This document shows, one piece after another, positions 27,697-45,152 of a DNA stretch of 64,000 nucleotides. This DNA comes from Flaccisagitta enflata. Its lineage: Eukaryota; Chaetognatha; Sagittoidea; Aphragmophora. The stretch's first letter is position 1. Each line of letters begins with the position of its first letter. A program made the position numbers and the translations under genes. Location of the stretch: contig OZ231126.1 of assembly GCA_965153355.1 (NCBI GenBank), positions 43,648,001 to 43,712,000 on the forward strand, in the 5' to 3' direction. Below the pieces are notes generated by a model. It searched no databases and had not been told where the DNA came from. It worked only from the letters and a program-made list of their open reading frames with translations.

Positions 27697-30376
27697 TCAT
27701 CATTCATGTACATTCATGTGATAAGATATATGTGAATATATATAATATGTATATATATAGCTTTTTGTTGCAATTTCCCCTTAGAGATTGATGGAGCTGT
27801 AATTATCATATGAAAATATTTTTATCTGGTGGTGGGGTAAACAGATTAAGGATAGAGACCTCAGAGGGGGCCCATCTAGGGTCAGCTAAAGGACCAATCA
27901 GTCATAAATAACCAAAATCTTTGCATTTTCAGTTGTTTTTGGGCAGCGGCTCCGAAGGGGACGAAGTCCGGTGGAACATAGGGGGACTTTCGTCTGTTAG
28001 TCCATTTGTCTGTTTGTTTGTTTTCCTGCTTCTCAGGCTTCAAACTAGGCCTCTGAGGCCTCAAATCAGCTGTTTTAGGCCTCAAATCATCCCTCTCAGG
28101 CCAAAAATCAGCCCTCTCAAGCCTTAAATTATCTCTCTCAAGCCTCAAATCAGTCCTTTCAGGCCTTAAATCAAGCCCCTGAGGCCTCAAATCAGTCCTC
28201 TAAAGCCTCACTGATGAGTCATCAGTTCTCTTGAGCCGGAAATCATCACTCTTGGGCCTCAAATCATCACTCTTGGGCCTCAAATTGTCCCTCTCAGGCC
28301 TCAAATCAGCCCTCTCAAGCCTCAAGTGAGCTATCTAGGGCCTCAAATAAGCCCTCTCAGACCTGTATCAAGCCCTCTCAGGCTGTAAGTCTGCCCTCTC
28401 AGGCCTCAAACCATGTATAGACGAGCGAACAAATGAAAGTTCCCCTTTAATCTATAGGACTTTGTCCCCTTCCAGGCCACTGCCCTGCTTCCCCCCTCAA
28501 ATTCACAACCATGCAAAGCAGGGCATCGAGTATCGCTGACCACATATTGCCCTTGGGCGACTGGTTTTCACTTTTAGGGCATTGAAGGGCCAATTTATTT
28601 ATTCAGACACTGCCATCTAGGGCAGGAGAGCTAGATGGGAATAAAAGAGCTGGTTTATGATCCTCTAAGGGCCCTTCCCGAGGGCTTAAGGGACCCAAAA
28701 CTTTCGGGAAAGACCAAAATCTTCCTATTTTTCATGTTTTATTTGTTTTGCTTCAAAGTCGATGAACTGGTTTATCACACCTGTATCATATTTTTGGAAA
28801 AGTAACTTCATTCATTCGTTCATACTTCCATCCAATCATTCATCCTTTTGTTTATTCATCCATTCATACATTGATTGATTTGTTGACTAATTCATTCTTA
28901 CATTCATTGTTTCACTGATTGATGAATGAAACAAGTTATTCACTCTTGGAAAAATTATCAATTTAGCTCTTTGCTTACACTTTTAATCCCAGACTTGCTA
29001 CTGGAACTGTAAAAAAAAATATTATTGCGTTGGTTTAACAGCTAGTTGCTGCCTCATTTACCATCTTTATTCCATTTTCAGCTGCCTATGTGTGGCAAGG
29101 ATATGAGGGCGGTTTAAAAGGGAGGGGAATGAAGCCTCCGATTTCAACATTTGAATTTTGTGAACGCAATCAATTATAAAATGAGAATTTTTCAATTCTC
29201 TCCAAACAATCATAGCGGAAGCTCAGGTTGATCAAGCTATAGAGTTGTGTGAGGGTGTAACGCTTGGACAAAAGACGAGAAACAATGCTGAAGTAAATCA
29301 GGTTGCCATTGGCACTTGGCACCTGAAAGAACAGGCAACGGAGGGAAGCGCAAGATTTGTGCTCTTGGATTTAGGCTTTAAAGCTGGATCTTGGGCCTTG
29401 ATGCTAGGTTTTGCGCCATGAGGCTAGGATGTGCGTCATGAGGCTGGGATCCGGGCCTTGAGACTCGAATGAGTGGGAGGGGGGGGGAGAAGAAGAAGAC
29501 GAAGAAGAAGAAGGAGAAAATTCCCCATATGTGTGAAGGCATGGATCATGAACACCTTTGGGTCTGCTGCCCAAAAACAGATTCACTAGCCTTGATTCAG
29601 GTGCCAGAAGACGGATCAATGACGGCTATTGAAAAAAAAATCCTAAGATCTTACTAAGGGTTAAATTTTATTGCTGAATTCGCTCTCTCTCTCTCTCTCT
29701 CTCTCTGTGATTAAAATTTGATTTATACCTTGTATGTCTTATTCATTATTGACTTGAGGCGCTAGACAGAAAAGTTGAAAAATTCAGATCACTAACTCTC
29801 CCTCCTCCTCCTCCTCCACAACCCCTACAACCCCTCAATCACTTAAGTTCCTCCTTCTATGTAATTGTCACGTCAATTGGGTCCATTAAAGTATCTATGG
29901 TTTTTTTCCAGAGTTTAATGAGGGCTGTTTACTGAAACCTAACTGGCACATATAGCGAAAATCTTGAAAATTCACGAAAATCTCATTTGCATATTGTGGT
30001 CAAATTCCGCGCAACTAGACCATTCAAAATTGACTCCAAACTGGTTCATTCTCATTCCTAAGACCCATACCCGTCATAAAAATCCCCCATGGGGTCTATG
30101 AAAATGAATCCCAACACCTGACTACGCCCTAATATATATGTATGTGAATATATTGATCTATTTATCATTATGATTTTGTGCAAATTCTCTGGGCCTTTGG
30201 CTCTGCAGTTTGCAAATAGCTAACACCGAAAATCAGCGATAATCGGGGAACACTTATATTTTCTTTAGTCTGGGACAAAGGTAGATATGACGGAAAAGTG
30301 ACAGGGAGTCGCATGAAATTCTGGATGCAGAGCGGGATGGCATGACTTCGAGCATGTTCTATCACGCCGCCTTACT
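27697..30376. other. Intergenic region between convergent genes
   Basis: 2.7 kb containing the 3' ends of the plus-strand ankyrin gene and, beyond it, the minus-strand SH3 gene. It holds a minisatellite (28020-28420), a CATTCATTC-rich stretch (28810-28930), an AAGAAG run (29490-29515) and a short (CT)n (29683-29706). The short ORFs show no recognisable domain. Confidence 0.5.
28020..28420. repeat. About 20-bp minisatellite (CTCAGGCCTCAAATCAGCCC)
   Basis: Roughly 18 imperfect head-to-tail units of CTCAGGCCTCAAATCAGCCC. Variants show CAAGCC or TTGGGC in place of CAGGCC. The same GGCCTCAAATTAGCC word recurs near 40650, inside another repeat region. Confidence 0.8.
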
Positions 30377-30550
30377 AACAAGGCCGGATACACGGCTACC
30401 CTGGTCGCCTGCGGGTGGGCAGGGGCCGTGATTGAGGTCACCAGAACATTTGGGCAGGAGCATTGAGGCTAAAAACCAAAAAAGTAAAGTGTGACGGACG
30501 GACCGACGGACTGACAAAGCGGGGTGTAGAGTCGCGTAGCACGCGACTTA
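30377..30550 (-). mobile_element. Hairpin/GTCC-family repeat, nearly complete
   Basis: On the plus strand it begins AACAAGGCCGGATACACGGC (the family terminus reversed), then GCGGGTGGGCAGGGGC, an ACGGACGGACCGACG tract, GGGGTGTAGAGTCGCG and the hairpin AGTCGCGTAGCACGCGACT at 30531-30549. The right arm (GGTCGCCTGCG) has two or three mismatches to the hairpin arm. Confidence 0.75.
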
Positions 30551-30715
30551 AAATACAAGCTAACTACTTGTTCGTGATCAGTACTTTTCTATTCATATCA
30601 AAATTGGAAAACGCATCATCATGATTCATCAAGCAGGCCAGTAAGTTGATATCGGCTTACAATGCCAAAGCTACCATTTTCAGAACCCCCAACCAACCCA
30701 TATCAAATATTGTTA

Positions 30716-30716
30716 T

Positions 30717-30808
<92 letters not shown>

Positions 30809-30809
30809 G
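30716..30809. repeat. (TTG)n microsatellite downstream of the SH3 gene
   Basis: About 30 TTG units starting roughly 80 nt past the minus-strand stop codon, so likely in the 3' UTR as (CAA)n. Confidence 0.9.
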
Positions 30810-30889
30810 AGGTTGCTTTCGCGTTTTTTGCTGCAATTGCTGTTGGCGTTCGTAATCAAACCCTTCTAATCGCCACTCATATCCCCTCG

Positions 30890-36732
<5,843 letters not shown>

Positions 36733-36796
36733 AGAGGGCGTTCGCGATGGAGGAGCGGAGGAGTATGTGTCTATGTCCCTTTTGTTTTATTCGAGC

Positions 36797-36913
36797 AGAA
36801 GAAGAAGAAGAAGAAGAAGAAGAAGAAGAAGAAGAAGAAGAAGAAGAAGAAGAAAAAGAAAAGGAAGAAGAAGAAGAAGAAGAAGAAGAAGATGATGAAG
36901 AAGAAGTAAAAGA

Positions 36914-37002
<89 letters not shown>

Positions 37003-37061
37003 AGCTTTGACACGCTCCCGAGGTAACTTGAACGGACCTCGGGGAAGTACACACACACACA

Positions 37062-37142
<81 letters not shown>
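36797..37142. repeat. Compound (GAA)n, (GA)n and (AC)n microsatellites
   Basis: (GAA)n at 36797-36906, (GA)n at 36916-36998 and (AC)n at 37051-37142. They lie just upstream of the first SH3-gene ATG on the minus strand, so they would fall in its promoter or 5' UTR. The predicted poly-Glu/Lys and Cys-Val frames are artefacts. Confidence 0.9.
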
Positions 37143-37146
<4 letters not shown>

Positions 37147-37501
37147 CTTGTTTCCCCCTGAGAGACAAGCACCTGTGGGAGAATCCACGTCTAAAATCCA
37201 TACTTTTCCGTGATATACTTCTTAGATTGAAAAATGGGAAGCTATAGCTTTTTTTTCTTCTCGCTTTAGAAATTCATTCGGGCCCGTTAACTTTCTTTCG
37301 ACACGTCAATATCCTACTGGAAGAAAGTAACCATTGTTCCAAGGCGCTGCTCTGAATTCTTTGAATTCCGTCTTCAGTTGCCAAAATTGATAGCCTTTAC
37401 CCTAAATCCAATGTTGTGTAACATTCGTCATCTGGGCTTATTTGTATGATCGTTACACTTAATTTGTCTAACGCCTGATTCCAATGACATCGAGTAAGTT
37501 A

Positions 37502-37933
37502 CAGTACGGTGGGAGCAATAAGGGCAGTACAAAGAGGGCCTTCTATATTCTTATTGTTTGAAGGAAGAACCTAAAGCTCTAGTTTTTCTGAAAGCTGATG
37601 GTCCAAGGTATAGAGTGAACATATAATTCCACATCGAGTGATTCAAAACAAAACTTAAGATTAAATATATTTTCGCTACATGTAGTACGATAGCTCTATT
37701 GATAGAGTGCTGAACTCGAGGGCAACAGTTTGTTCTCTTCAGAGTCACAGGTTCAATTCCAGAGAGGTGTTGCACTTTTTTTCTTTTTGGTCAAAAGTTA
37801 CAGCTAGAGGTATGAAACTATGTTCACTCAAAGCTCTTGCCCATCAGCTTTCAGAAAAACCATAGTTCAAGCTACTTCATTAAGAGCAGGAAATGACCCT
37901 CCATCTGAGGTCCTTATTGCTCCCATCGTACTG
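37502..37933. mobile_element. TA-flanked foldback element enclosing a tRNA-like sequence
   Basis: Ends CAGTACGGTGGGAGCAATAA (37502) and its near-exact reverse complement ending CGTACTG (37933) are flanked by TA on each side, as for Tc1/mariner-type elements. Pairing continues inward (CTGAAAGCTGATGG / CCATCAGCTTTCAG and GAGTGAACATA / TATGTTCACTC). The central about 170 bp is unpaired and carries the tRNA-like boxes described separately. Confidence 0.75.
37682..37774 (+). ncRNA. tRNA-like / Pol III promoter-like sequence (possible SINE head)
   Basis: TAGCTCTATTGATAGAG (37691) looks like a D-arm/A-box. GGTTCAATTCC (37750-37760) is one mismatch from the B-box consensus GGTTCGANTCC. They are about 50 nt apart, with CTGAA...TTCAG as a possible anticodon stem, and a T-run follows at 37776. 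Acceptor and T-stems do not pair well, so this is not a functional tRNA gene. A tRNA-derived SINE head or tRNA pseudogene fits better. Confidence 0.4.
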
Positions 37934-38149
37934 TACTACTTTCCTGAATCATTCAACAAACCATTCCTTCATCTGTTCATTCATCAATTCCCTAATTCAC
38001 TCATCCACATGTAAATACTCAGTACTACAGTATTTCTACTGTACATTGGCCATTGATTTTGTTCATCTGTCCGCCTCTCCTTGTTTTGCTGACATTTGAC
38101 AATGTGCTTGTATGTCAACGTATGTCTTTTCTTATGTATTTTTCTTATG

Positions 38150-38208
<59 letters not shown>

Positions 38209-38398
38209 CCCGTTTCAACATAATTCTCAAATTCCCGTGTATGCACGAGATAGATTTTCTCATTTTGTTCAAACATAGAAAATATTGATTTTTCTCTCTT
38301 TTCTATCATCTGTGTTTATTTTTCAACTTTGAGGCCGTTTTCCATAAAAGACGGTATTCAAAGTCAATTTTTGAAAAAAAAGACGCACCATTCCGAAA
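37934..38398. other. Upstream region of the glutamate-receptor gene
   Basis: It contains a CATTCATTCATC-like stretch and a (CT)n tract (38154-38202). No TATA box or upstream coding exon could be supported, although a signal-peptide exon would be expected for a receptor. Confidence 0.4.
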
Positions 38399-41222
38399 AT
38401 GACCACTCGGATCGGCGTCTCGGCATCCAACCATGTAAAAGTAGTCACCACGGTCACCAATAACTTATGTACCGGACGCAAGAATGATCATGACGATGTT
38501 CATGGCGCGTATTCGCTGACTGGAATTTGCGTTGATTTGTGGCAAAGAACGGCTAAAGATCTTAACTTGACGTACGATTTGAACATCGCGAAATCGTGGC
38601 AGGAGATGCTGATCAGCCTAGAAAACGGCAGCGCGGACGTCTTTATGGAAAGAATAAGTGATCGGACATTGACCATGGCAAATGCTTCTTACAAGTAAGA
38701 TTCCTTTGTTTAGAGTTGGGTAACATAGTATGACAAATAAAACAAATTACTCGCTTAACTAGGGTGTCTTGAGAAGGGGGTATTTGCAACAAGGTTATAG
38801 GCAGCCCTGATCTTAGCGATTTTTTCAAGCGGGCCAGTCGGGCCCGCTCCCAGAGATTTAAGCGTGCCCGACAGCAAAACAGCGGGCCCGACATAACTAC
38901 TGTTCTCCTGCTGCACAAATCTCTATATAATGTTACAACAAAACAACTGTTGTCTTTCTAGACTGTCATTAAGCAATTTGAATATGTTTGGCAAAAAAGG
39001 AAGTTGATTTAAGTTGCATGCTACGGGACTCTAGAACTCACTTTGTCCATCCATTGCTCTGTTGGTTAGTCCGTCCGTCACAAAGTTCCCTTTTCATCTT
39101 TAGACAGTTTGGTACAATTCCGAATGTTTGAAAGGCTTTTAAAGAGTCTTTTGTTCATTTTTACGTCTTCCCAATTTTTGTTAGCATTGTTTGAAAATTC
39201 CAAGGCATGCGAGCGTGTTTTTGTAAACCTTTTTTCAGCATCATGTGGAAGAGAAAAAAAACTATTTATGGGAGGGTAAGATTGTCTTAAGCAGTGATGC
39301 AAGGTGTTCATTTTTTTTTGTTTCTTGGCACTAAAGCCCAGTTGTGAAATGGCTTTGATTGTGTCATTTTTCAACCAAAAAAAAAACGCTCATGTTATAT
39401 AAATGAAGTGAGATCAAAGAAAAATCATCACCATTTTAGCATTCATGAAAATATACCAAGCAAAATGAGAGCGGGCCCGTCGGGCCCGCATCCCTGAAAA
39501 AAAGTGGGCCCGACAGCCAAAATACGGGCCTCGGGCCCGCGGGCCCGCTCTAAAATCAGGGCTGGTTATAGGGCATAAGAAGGGAGCATATTTTCTTGAT
39601 TGTGCATGTGTACAGGTAGAAAAATTTTTTTCACTCCTTTGTCTCAGATGTTGCAAGCAAAAGCTCATTTCATACATGTTGCGAATACCCGAAAAAACGG
39701 CAAAAATCGCGAAAAATCGCGGGATGAAAATGAAGATTAAAAAAATCATAACTCAAAGAATAATCGTCGTAGGGACCTTTGGTTGGTGTCATTTGAAAGA
39801 AAAAAACCCTCTCTTAGGTACAAATCTTAAAAATGATCTGATTTTCCTGATGACCTTATCATTGCGTAAAAATGATAATAGTAAACCTTTTTTATCCTGC
39901 GATAAGTCTAATTACATAGTTTGATTCTTTTCCTAACGGTAAGACAGGGATAAGTCAAGTAATTCATGTTTTTAGTTGCGGACACGCAACTCTATAAGAG
40001 CCTTTGTCCGTCCGTCCGTCCGTCCGTCCATCCGTCGGTCCGTCGGTCCATCCGTCCATTGGTTTGTGAGCATGAGTCGAAAAGTGTGAAAACGCGTATT
40101 TCCGCCCCTGCCCACCCGTCCGCAACTGTTATTGGCCGTGTATCCGGCCTTGTTGATTGTATGTATTACTCAAGAGCAAAATAAATGTGTGAGCAAAATA
40201 TGCTGAAATTTAGATTTATACCGGTACAGACAGTATCTATGCAATTGCGGGGCTAACACAGCTGATTTGAGGTCAGTGAAGGGCTGAAAGCAAATTTTGA
40301 CCAAGAGGCAGTCGATTTCGACTTGAGAAAACATTTGGGATCTGTTAAGATTGATTTGGGGGCCTGGTGGGGCAGATTTATAGCTTCCTAAGGCTGGTTT
40401 GGTGCCTAGTAAGGCTAATTTGAGGCCATTGATATTCAAGCCCCTGAGACCCTTATCCAGTTGGTAGAGACCCAGATCCAGGCTACTGAAACAATAGCAG
40501 CCCAAAGGCAGTAAGTGGTCAGCAGTACCTGTGCCCTGCTAAAGTAGTGTGCGATTTAAGTTGAGGAGGAATTCCTGTAGAAGAGGGGGAATCTGTCCAT
40601 CCATCCATCCATCCATCCGTCTGTCTGTACATCGGCGCTTCATGGCCTCAAATTAGCCTTACTAGGACAGTATCTATGAAATTGAGGGGCTAACATAGCT
40701 GATTTGAGGTCGTTGTTGGGCTGAAGGCAAATTTTGACCAAGAGACTGTTGATTTCGACTTGAGATGTACAGGATCTGGCCAGGATTCTGATGACCTTAT
40801 CATTGCCTAAAAATGATAATAGAAAACCTTTTTTATCCTGCAAAAAGTCTAATTACGTAGTTTGATTCATTTCCTAATGGTAAGACAGGGATAAGTCAAC
40901 TCACTTAGGTACAAATCTTAAAAATGAACTTATTTTCCTGATGATCTGGTTAACTGGAGTCAGGATTTGAATAGTGGTGGTTGGAACCTGGGTGGCCAGA
41001 AGCTATGATTTTGGACGGATGGTGAGGAAGGGATTGAAAAAAGAAATTTTTTTAAAATATAAAATGTAAATGAAATTCTTTGACACCTCAATATTTTAGC
41101 TGTAACAATAGAGCTTTTCTTTTTTTTTTTTTTTTTTTACCCTTTTATTCTTTGATTTTTCTTCTTTGTCTCCTTGTCATTCTTTTCTTGTCTTTCTCTC
41201 TTGCTTTCTTTCTAGCTTTTTC

Positions 41223-41266
<44 letters not shown>

Positions 41267-43314
41267 TTTTTCTTTCTTTCTTTCTTTCTATTTTCTCATT
41301 GCTATTTTTGTTTTCCTCTTCTTTTTTTTAAGTTGGGGGCTCTACCGCGGGCCTCCCCTCATCGCGGGGCCCCCTCATCGCGGGGCCCTAGGCTTAAGCC
41401 TCTTAAGCCTATTGGGAAGTCCGGCTCAGCCCTAGCCTTAACCCAAAGTGCAATTTTGTGGGAAAAGGTCCATGTGGATCCCTGCTGACAAGGAAATGAA
41501 CTTGCGCATCACTCCTTGTTTCCATGAAGTTAGACTTCATCTGCATTCTGAAGGAGGATGGATATTTCTAATATAAACTAAATAAGCTTTTATATTCCAC
41601 TATCATTGTGTGGTAAGTAAAATGACTAGATCTGCTGATGACATTTTCTTGTGCTACACATGAAATCAGGATTAATCTAACAGTAGCGACAGAAAATTTG
41701 ATACATAACTTTTTGACACTATCTTTTGACTTATTGATAACTTTGGTTATTATTCAATATCAAACAAAACATCATTTGAAAGTTTATCAAAGGTATTTCA
41801 AAAACTGACTTTATGCGAGCTGGTCAGTCCTTTGGTTTGACCTCAGTATTGAGATGAAGTATGGTAGTTTTGATTTTGCTACTCAGGATTGGAATTTATG
41901 TAACTGAACTTTGCATCTGTGTTTTACTACTCCAGCTTAAATTTACCTTAGAAAAATCAAAAAGGCAAAAATTCTTGAATACTATAGATCAGCAGATGAA
42001 ATGATTGACCAACTCATAGCCTGACACAGCAGCACAAGGAGCTGTGGAGCAAAAATGAAGTATAGAAGGATTTACAGATAAAATTCTTCTAAAATGATAA
42101 TCATTTGACCATCATGATCAAAATCATTATTGTGCCTAGACCTTACCAAATTACCTCCACAAGAAGAGCTTTTGAAGCACTTTGGAAGAGTTTTCAAATA
42201 AAATTCAATGCAGGGTTGAAAAATACTCTGATTAGCCATATATCCATGTGAGATGGCGATCAACTTTGTATCAAATTTTCTGTCGCTACTGTTATCTGCA
42301 CTAAAAGTCTTTGATCCATAACGAAACGCATGCTTTTCTTTCGACAGCTTCTACTTGTCTCCGGCCTTTACCATGGGTGGAATAAGAGCGTCTATGCTAT
42401 CGATATCTGGCTCCAGTTTCGCGACCATGTCCAAACCGCTCACTTTGGAGGTGTGGTTGTCTTACATCCTCTTGTGGTTTTTGTACGGCTTCGCGCTGTT
42501 CATCATCTCGAAAATGAGCAAGAAAATGTGCGAGGAAATACCCTCCGCTAGCCCAGTGGAGGAGGAATTCACCCTTTTTCAGGCGGTTTGGGCATTTTCC
42601 TTGTCGACCTTGCAGTATGGAGCGGATAAGAACACCAAGTCGCTGGGCGCGAAAATTTTGCAATTTTTTTGGTGTGGGTTTACCATCTTTTTCACGGCAA
42701 TTTACACGGCGAATCTCGTCGCTTTTTTGTCCAACGAACCTGAAAAACCATTGCAATCGGTCGAGGAAATTGGGGGTTCTGAGAGAGGCCTGATATTTTG
42801 GCGAGTTTCGAACGACTTAGACAAGTTGGATGATATTGTCGGTGACGACCAAGTAGGCATCCAGCTCAATGGCAATCTGACGAAGAAAGACGCAGTCGCT
42901 TTGAAAAAATGGCTGGATTCTGGGAAAGTTTTAATCGCTTACGACACCGACATCGATTTTGTTGGAGAGTATATCCCAAATCTGTACAAACTCGAAGGAT
43001 ATCTTAGCTTTGAGGCATTTGGATTCGCCGTGAGGAAAAATTGGGCTTTTGCCGACCAGATGAGAGGGGTGTTCGTGGGATACGGAAAGCGGGGATACTT
43101 CAATCAGCTTTACCGAAAGTTCGTAAAACGAGAGGTCAAAGCGTCTCAAAGAGCTCAGTCGATGAATTTTGAGAATGTTTATCCCGTTGTGATAGCGATG
43201 CTATGGGGAATGGGGTTTTCTATCGTTGTCACTTTTCTGTCAATTGTCATTGGAACTGGCAAAAGAAAAGTATCAACCATCAGACAGTTCAGAACATCAA
43301 CTCCGCCTTTTTAA
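38399..43314 (+). CDS. Ionotropic glutamate receptor, short form, two exons, 420 aa
   Basis: Exons 38399-38694 and 42348-43314 join through a 3.65-kb GT-AG intron (TACAA|GTAAGA, ACAG|CTTCTAC). Order fits the family: S1 half of the ligand-binding domain (GICVDLWQRTAKDLNLTYDL, about residues 42-61), M1 (about 132-152), re-entrant pore loop (VWAFSLSTLQYGAD, 179-192), M3 with the gating motif YTANLVAFLS (218-227), S2 (about 228-370; AYDTDIDFVGEY and FGFAVRKNWAFADQMRGVF) and M4 (about 376-400). The residue at the Q/R position is Gln (188), usually linked to calcium permeability. The amino-terminal domain is absent and no signal peptide is seen, so an upstream exon may be missing or this is a minimal receptor. 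In S2 the segment after M3 lacks the usual GT/ST glutamate-contact pattern, so ligand choice is open. The C-tail is only about 20 residues. Confidence 0.85.
38802..39564. mobile_element. hAT-type non-autonomous element, 763 bp, in the receptor intron
   Basis: Ends CAGCCCTGATCTTAG (38802) and TAAAATCAGGGCTG (ending 39564) lie between a perfect 8-bp target duplication GTTATAGG (38794-38801 and 39565-39572). Subterminal regions on both sides are rich in CGGGCCCG words. A fragment of the hairpin/GTCC family (AGTTGCATGCTACGGGACT, from 39012) has inserted inside. No transposase frame. Confidence 0.9.
39836..40910. repeat. Two interleaved segmental duplications in the receptor intron
   Basis: Block A (GATGACCTTATCATTGCSTA ... 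GACAGGGATAAGTCAA) occurs at about 39848-39958 and 40788-40900. Block B (ACAGTATCTATGAAATTG ... GATTTCGACTTGAGA) occurs at about 40227-40327 and 40669-40765. Identity is roughly 90%. The order A-B-B-A, together with family insertions between them, suggests an ancestral tandem duplication later interrupted. Confidence 0.7.
39974..40155 (+). mobile_element. Hairpin/GTCC-family repeat, best-preserved copy
   Basis: Hairpin AGTTGCG-GACA-CGCAACT (39974-39991), then CTATAAGAGCCTTTGTCCGT and a (GTCC/GTCG)n tract. Interior is TCGAAAAGTGTGAAAACGCG and GCCCCTGCCCACCC, then the right arm GTCCGCAACT (40117-40126), the exact reverse complement of AGTTGCGGAC. The terminus is GGCCGTGTATCCGGCCTTGTT. It is about 180 bp long. 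Confidence 0.8.
41120..41290. repeat. Pyrimidine tract with (TTTC)n
   Basis: T-run at 41119-41138, then CTTT/TTTC-rich sequence ending in about 15 TTTC units. Not coding. Confidence 0.85.
41680..42292. mobile_element. Tc1/mariner-like non-autonomous element, 613 bp
   Basis: Ends ACAGTAGCGACAGAAAATTT (41680) and its reverse complement ending CGCTACTGT (42292) are flanked by TA dinucleotides. The 27-bp inverted repeat and TA target suit Tc1/mariner. The interior has no intact ORF and ends about 55 bp before exon 2 of the receptor. Confidence 0.75.
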
Positions 43315-43414
43315 ATGGGTCGTAGCATTTCCGTCGGTCCGATATTTTGTTCGTGGCCATATATGTAACCCAAAATAATCTAGACAAATTAATAAGTATA
43401 TCATTATTTCCTGG

Positions 43415-43782
43415 CAGCAAAATACAACCAGTAAACTACAACCAAGATAATACAACCATGAAAATACAACCAGGGAAATACAACCAGAAAAATACAACCA
43501 AGATGATACAACCAAGAAAATACAACCAGGGAAATACAACCAGAAAAATACAACCAAGAAAATACAACTAAGAAAATACAACCAGGGAGATACAACCAGG
43601 GAGGTACAGCCAAGAAAATACAACCAGGGAGATTTAACCAGGAAGATACAACCAGAGAAATACAACCAAGATAATGCAACCAAGAAAATACAACCAAGAA
43701 AATACAACCAAGAAAATACAACCAAGAAAATACAACCAGGGAGATACAACCAGAGAAATACAACCAGAGAAATAACGGGTGG
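43415..43782. repeat. 14-bp minisatellite (TACAACCARGRAAA)
   Basis: About 26 units of TACAACCAAGAAAA or TACAACCAGGGAAA/GAGA starting 100 nt after the receptor stop codon and running directly into the RT relic. The hydrophobic repetitive ORFs on the minus strand derive from it. Confidence 0.9.
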
Positions 43783-43785
43783 GCA

Positions 43786-44020
43786 TGTCGTCGGCATAAA
43801 ACAGCGCAGCTATGAAAATGCACCAATACATGGCAACCTTTGTCAAGCGATAACAACTTGCCGATAAGATCGTCGACGTATATAGAATAGAAGTCCGGTG
43901 AGAGGACGCCGCCTTGTCTGGTTATGGAGCAACTAACGGACGTACCAACTGGTGCAAACATACATGTACGACAAGATGGATTTGAGGTCTGAGTTGTCTG
44001 AATTAAAAAGACCATGAGAG
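43786..44020 (-). pseudogene. Non-LTR retrotransposon reverse-transcriptase fragment
   Basis: The minus-strand frame contains VSCSITRQGGVLSPDFYSIY and then VDDLIGKL, the conserved RT block just before the catalytic centre. In a different frame, ALFYADDMPT (around 43786-43810) supplies the YADD catalytic motif, so a frameshift separates them. Only about 80 codons of RT remain; the minisatellite replaces the rest. It resembles LINE (Jockey/CR1/RTE-like) enzymes, clade undetermined. Confidence 0.75.
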
Positions 44021-44099
44021 GGCAGATTTGGATTGGGATGTGAGAGGACTCGACTGGCTGGAGAGCGCGGAGGGCATGCACACACAGACGGTCATGCGG

Positions 44100-45150
44100 A
44101 AATTCACTTCATTGTTCTAGGAGGCATCGACCTTTTGGGTAGCTTTTAAAAAAATGAATGCAAATGAATGAATGAATGAATGAAAAAACGAATGAATGAG
44201 TGAAGGAACGATTGAATGAATGAATGAATGCGTTGGGATCAGATTTTAAATACAAACTACAGGCAAGAATGACAGTGTTTACAACTGGCCGTCACCAATA
44301 GTAAGGGAGTACGAGTGTAGGGCAAGTCAAAATCTCGCCTCAGATACTTGATTTTCATGTCAGTGGGCCCAAAATATGATGTTTTCCACCAATTTTGGGG
44401 CTGTCACTCAAAAAATACCCCGCGGATGGCCCCAAAAACCAATTTTCGCATTATGTTGTTTTATTGACGTTTTTTAGCGTTTTTTTTGTGAATGGCTAAA
44501 ACTTTTTTCCTTTTCAAACTACTTTTGTTCATGCCATGCCTTAGTAGCATTCTTCATCATTTTGAGAAAAAAATAACTAAAAATTTTAACTATCAGCAGG
44601 TAAAAAATGATAAAAATTCCAGAAAAATGGGCAAAAAGGGAACACTGTTACTGAAATAAATATATCTAGCTATTTAACTAGCTCCTAGCCATGATATCAA
44701 TAAAACCTAGCAAACTCTAAGTTAAGCTAGTGATCTGTAATGAAATAGTAATCGTTTTATCAATCAGATAACTTAATCCTAGTCAAACAAAGTTCTATGA
44801 AAGAGCAGTGCAATCATTCAATTCATAAGATTTGTGTAAGAGTAAGAGTCAGATCATGAATGGTCGTTAATTTTTCCTAACCTCTATTGTGCTACTAGTT
44901 CTGGGCATTAGAGGTGATTAGTTATCCCCACTGAGCCTCAATGACCTCTCTGTTGAGAAGTGCAAAGACCAAATCTTTTTGCATAATATTTTTGGCAAAT
45001 ATAACAAAGGGTGTGATTTCAAGCACATGCTTCTTTTCAAAGTGATCTACTACTTTTTCAGTTGGGAAAATCCAATATGTTTTCTCTAAATCATTTTTTG
45101 CACAAGTTTTCAGAGTGTTGAGGGCTTGAACAATAGTGTTATCTAGCTCC
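44100..45150. other. No gene seen; short (AATG)n
   Basis: It contains AATGAATG tracts at about 44152-44232, then AT-rich unique sequence. No ORF or element with clear ends. Confidence 0.5.
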
Positions 45151-45152
45151 TA

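Noticed and set aside
27921-28190. Leu/Arg-rich repetitive ORFs on both strands
   Set aside because: They derive from the 20-bp minisatellite.
37682-37774. Functional tRNA gene (Ser-like, with intron)
   Set aside because: Acceptor and T-stems do not pair; only A/B-box-like motifs and a possible anticodon stem are present.
43404-44081. 225-aa hydrophobic ORF on the minus strand
   Set aside because: Most of it is the 14-bp minisatellite; only the first part is a genuine, frameshifted RT relic.
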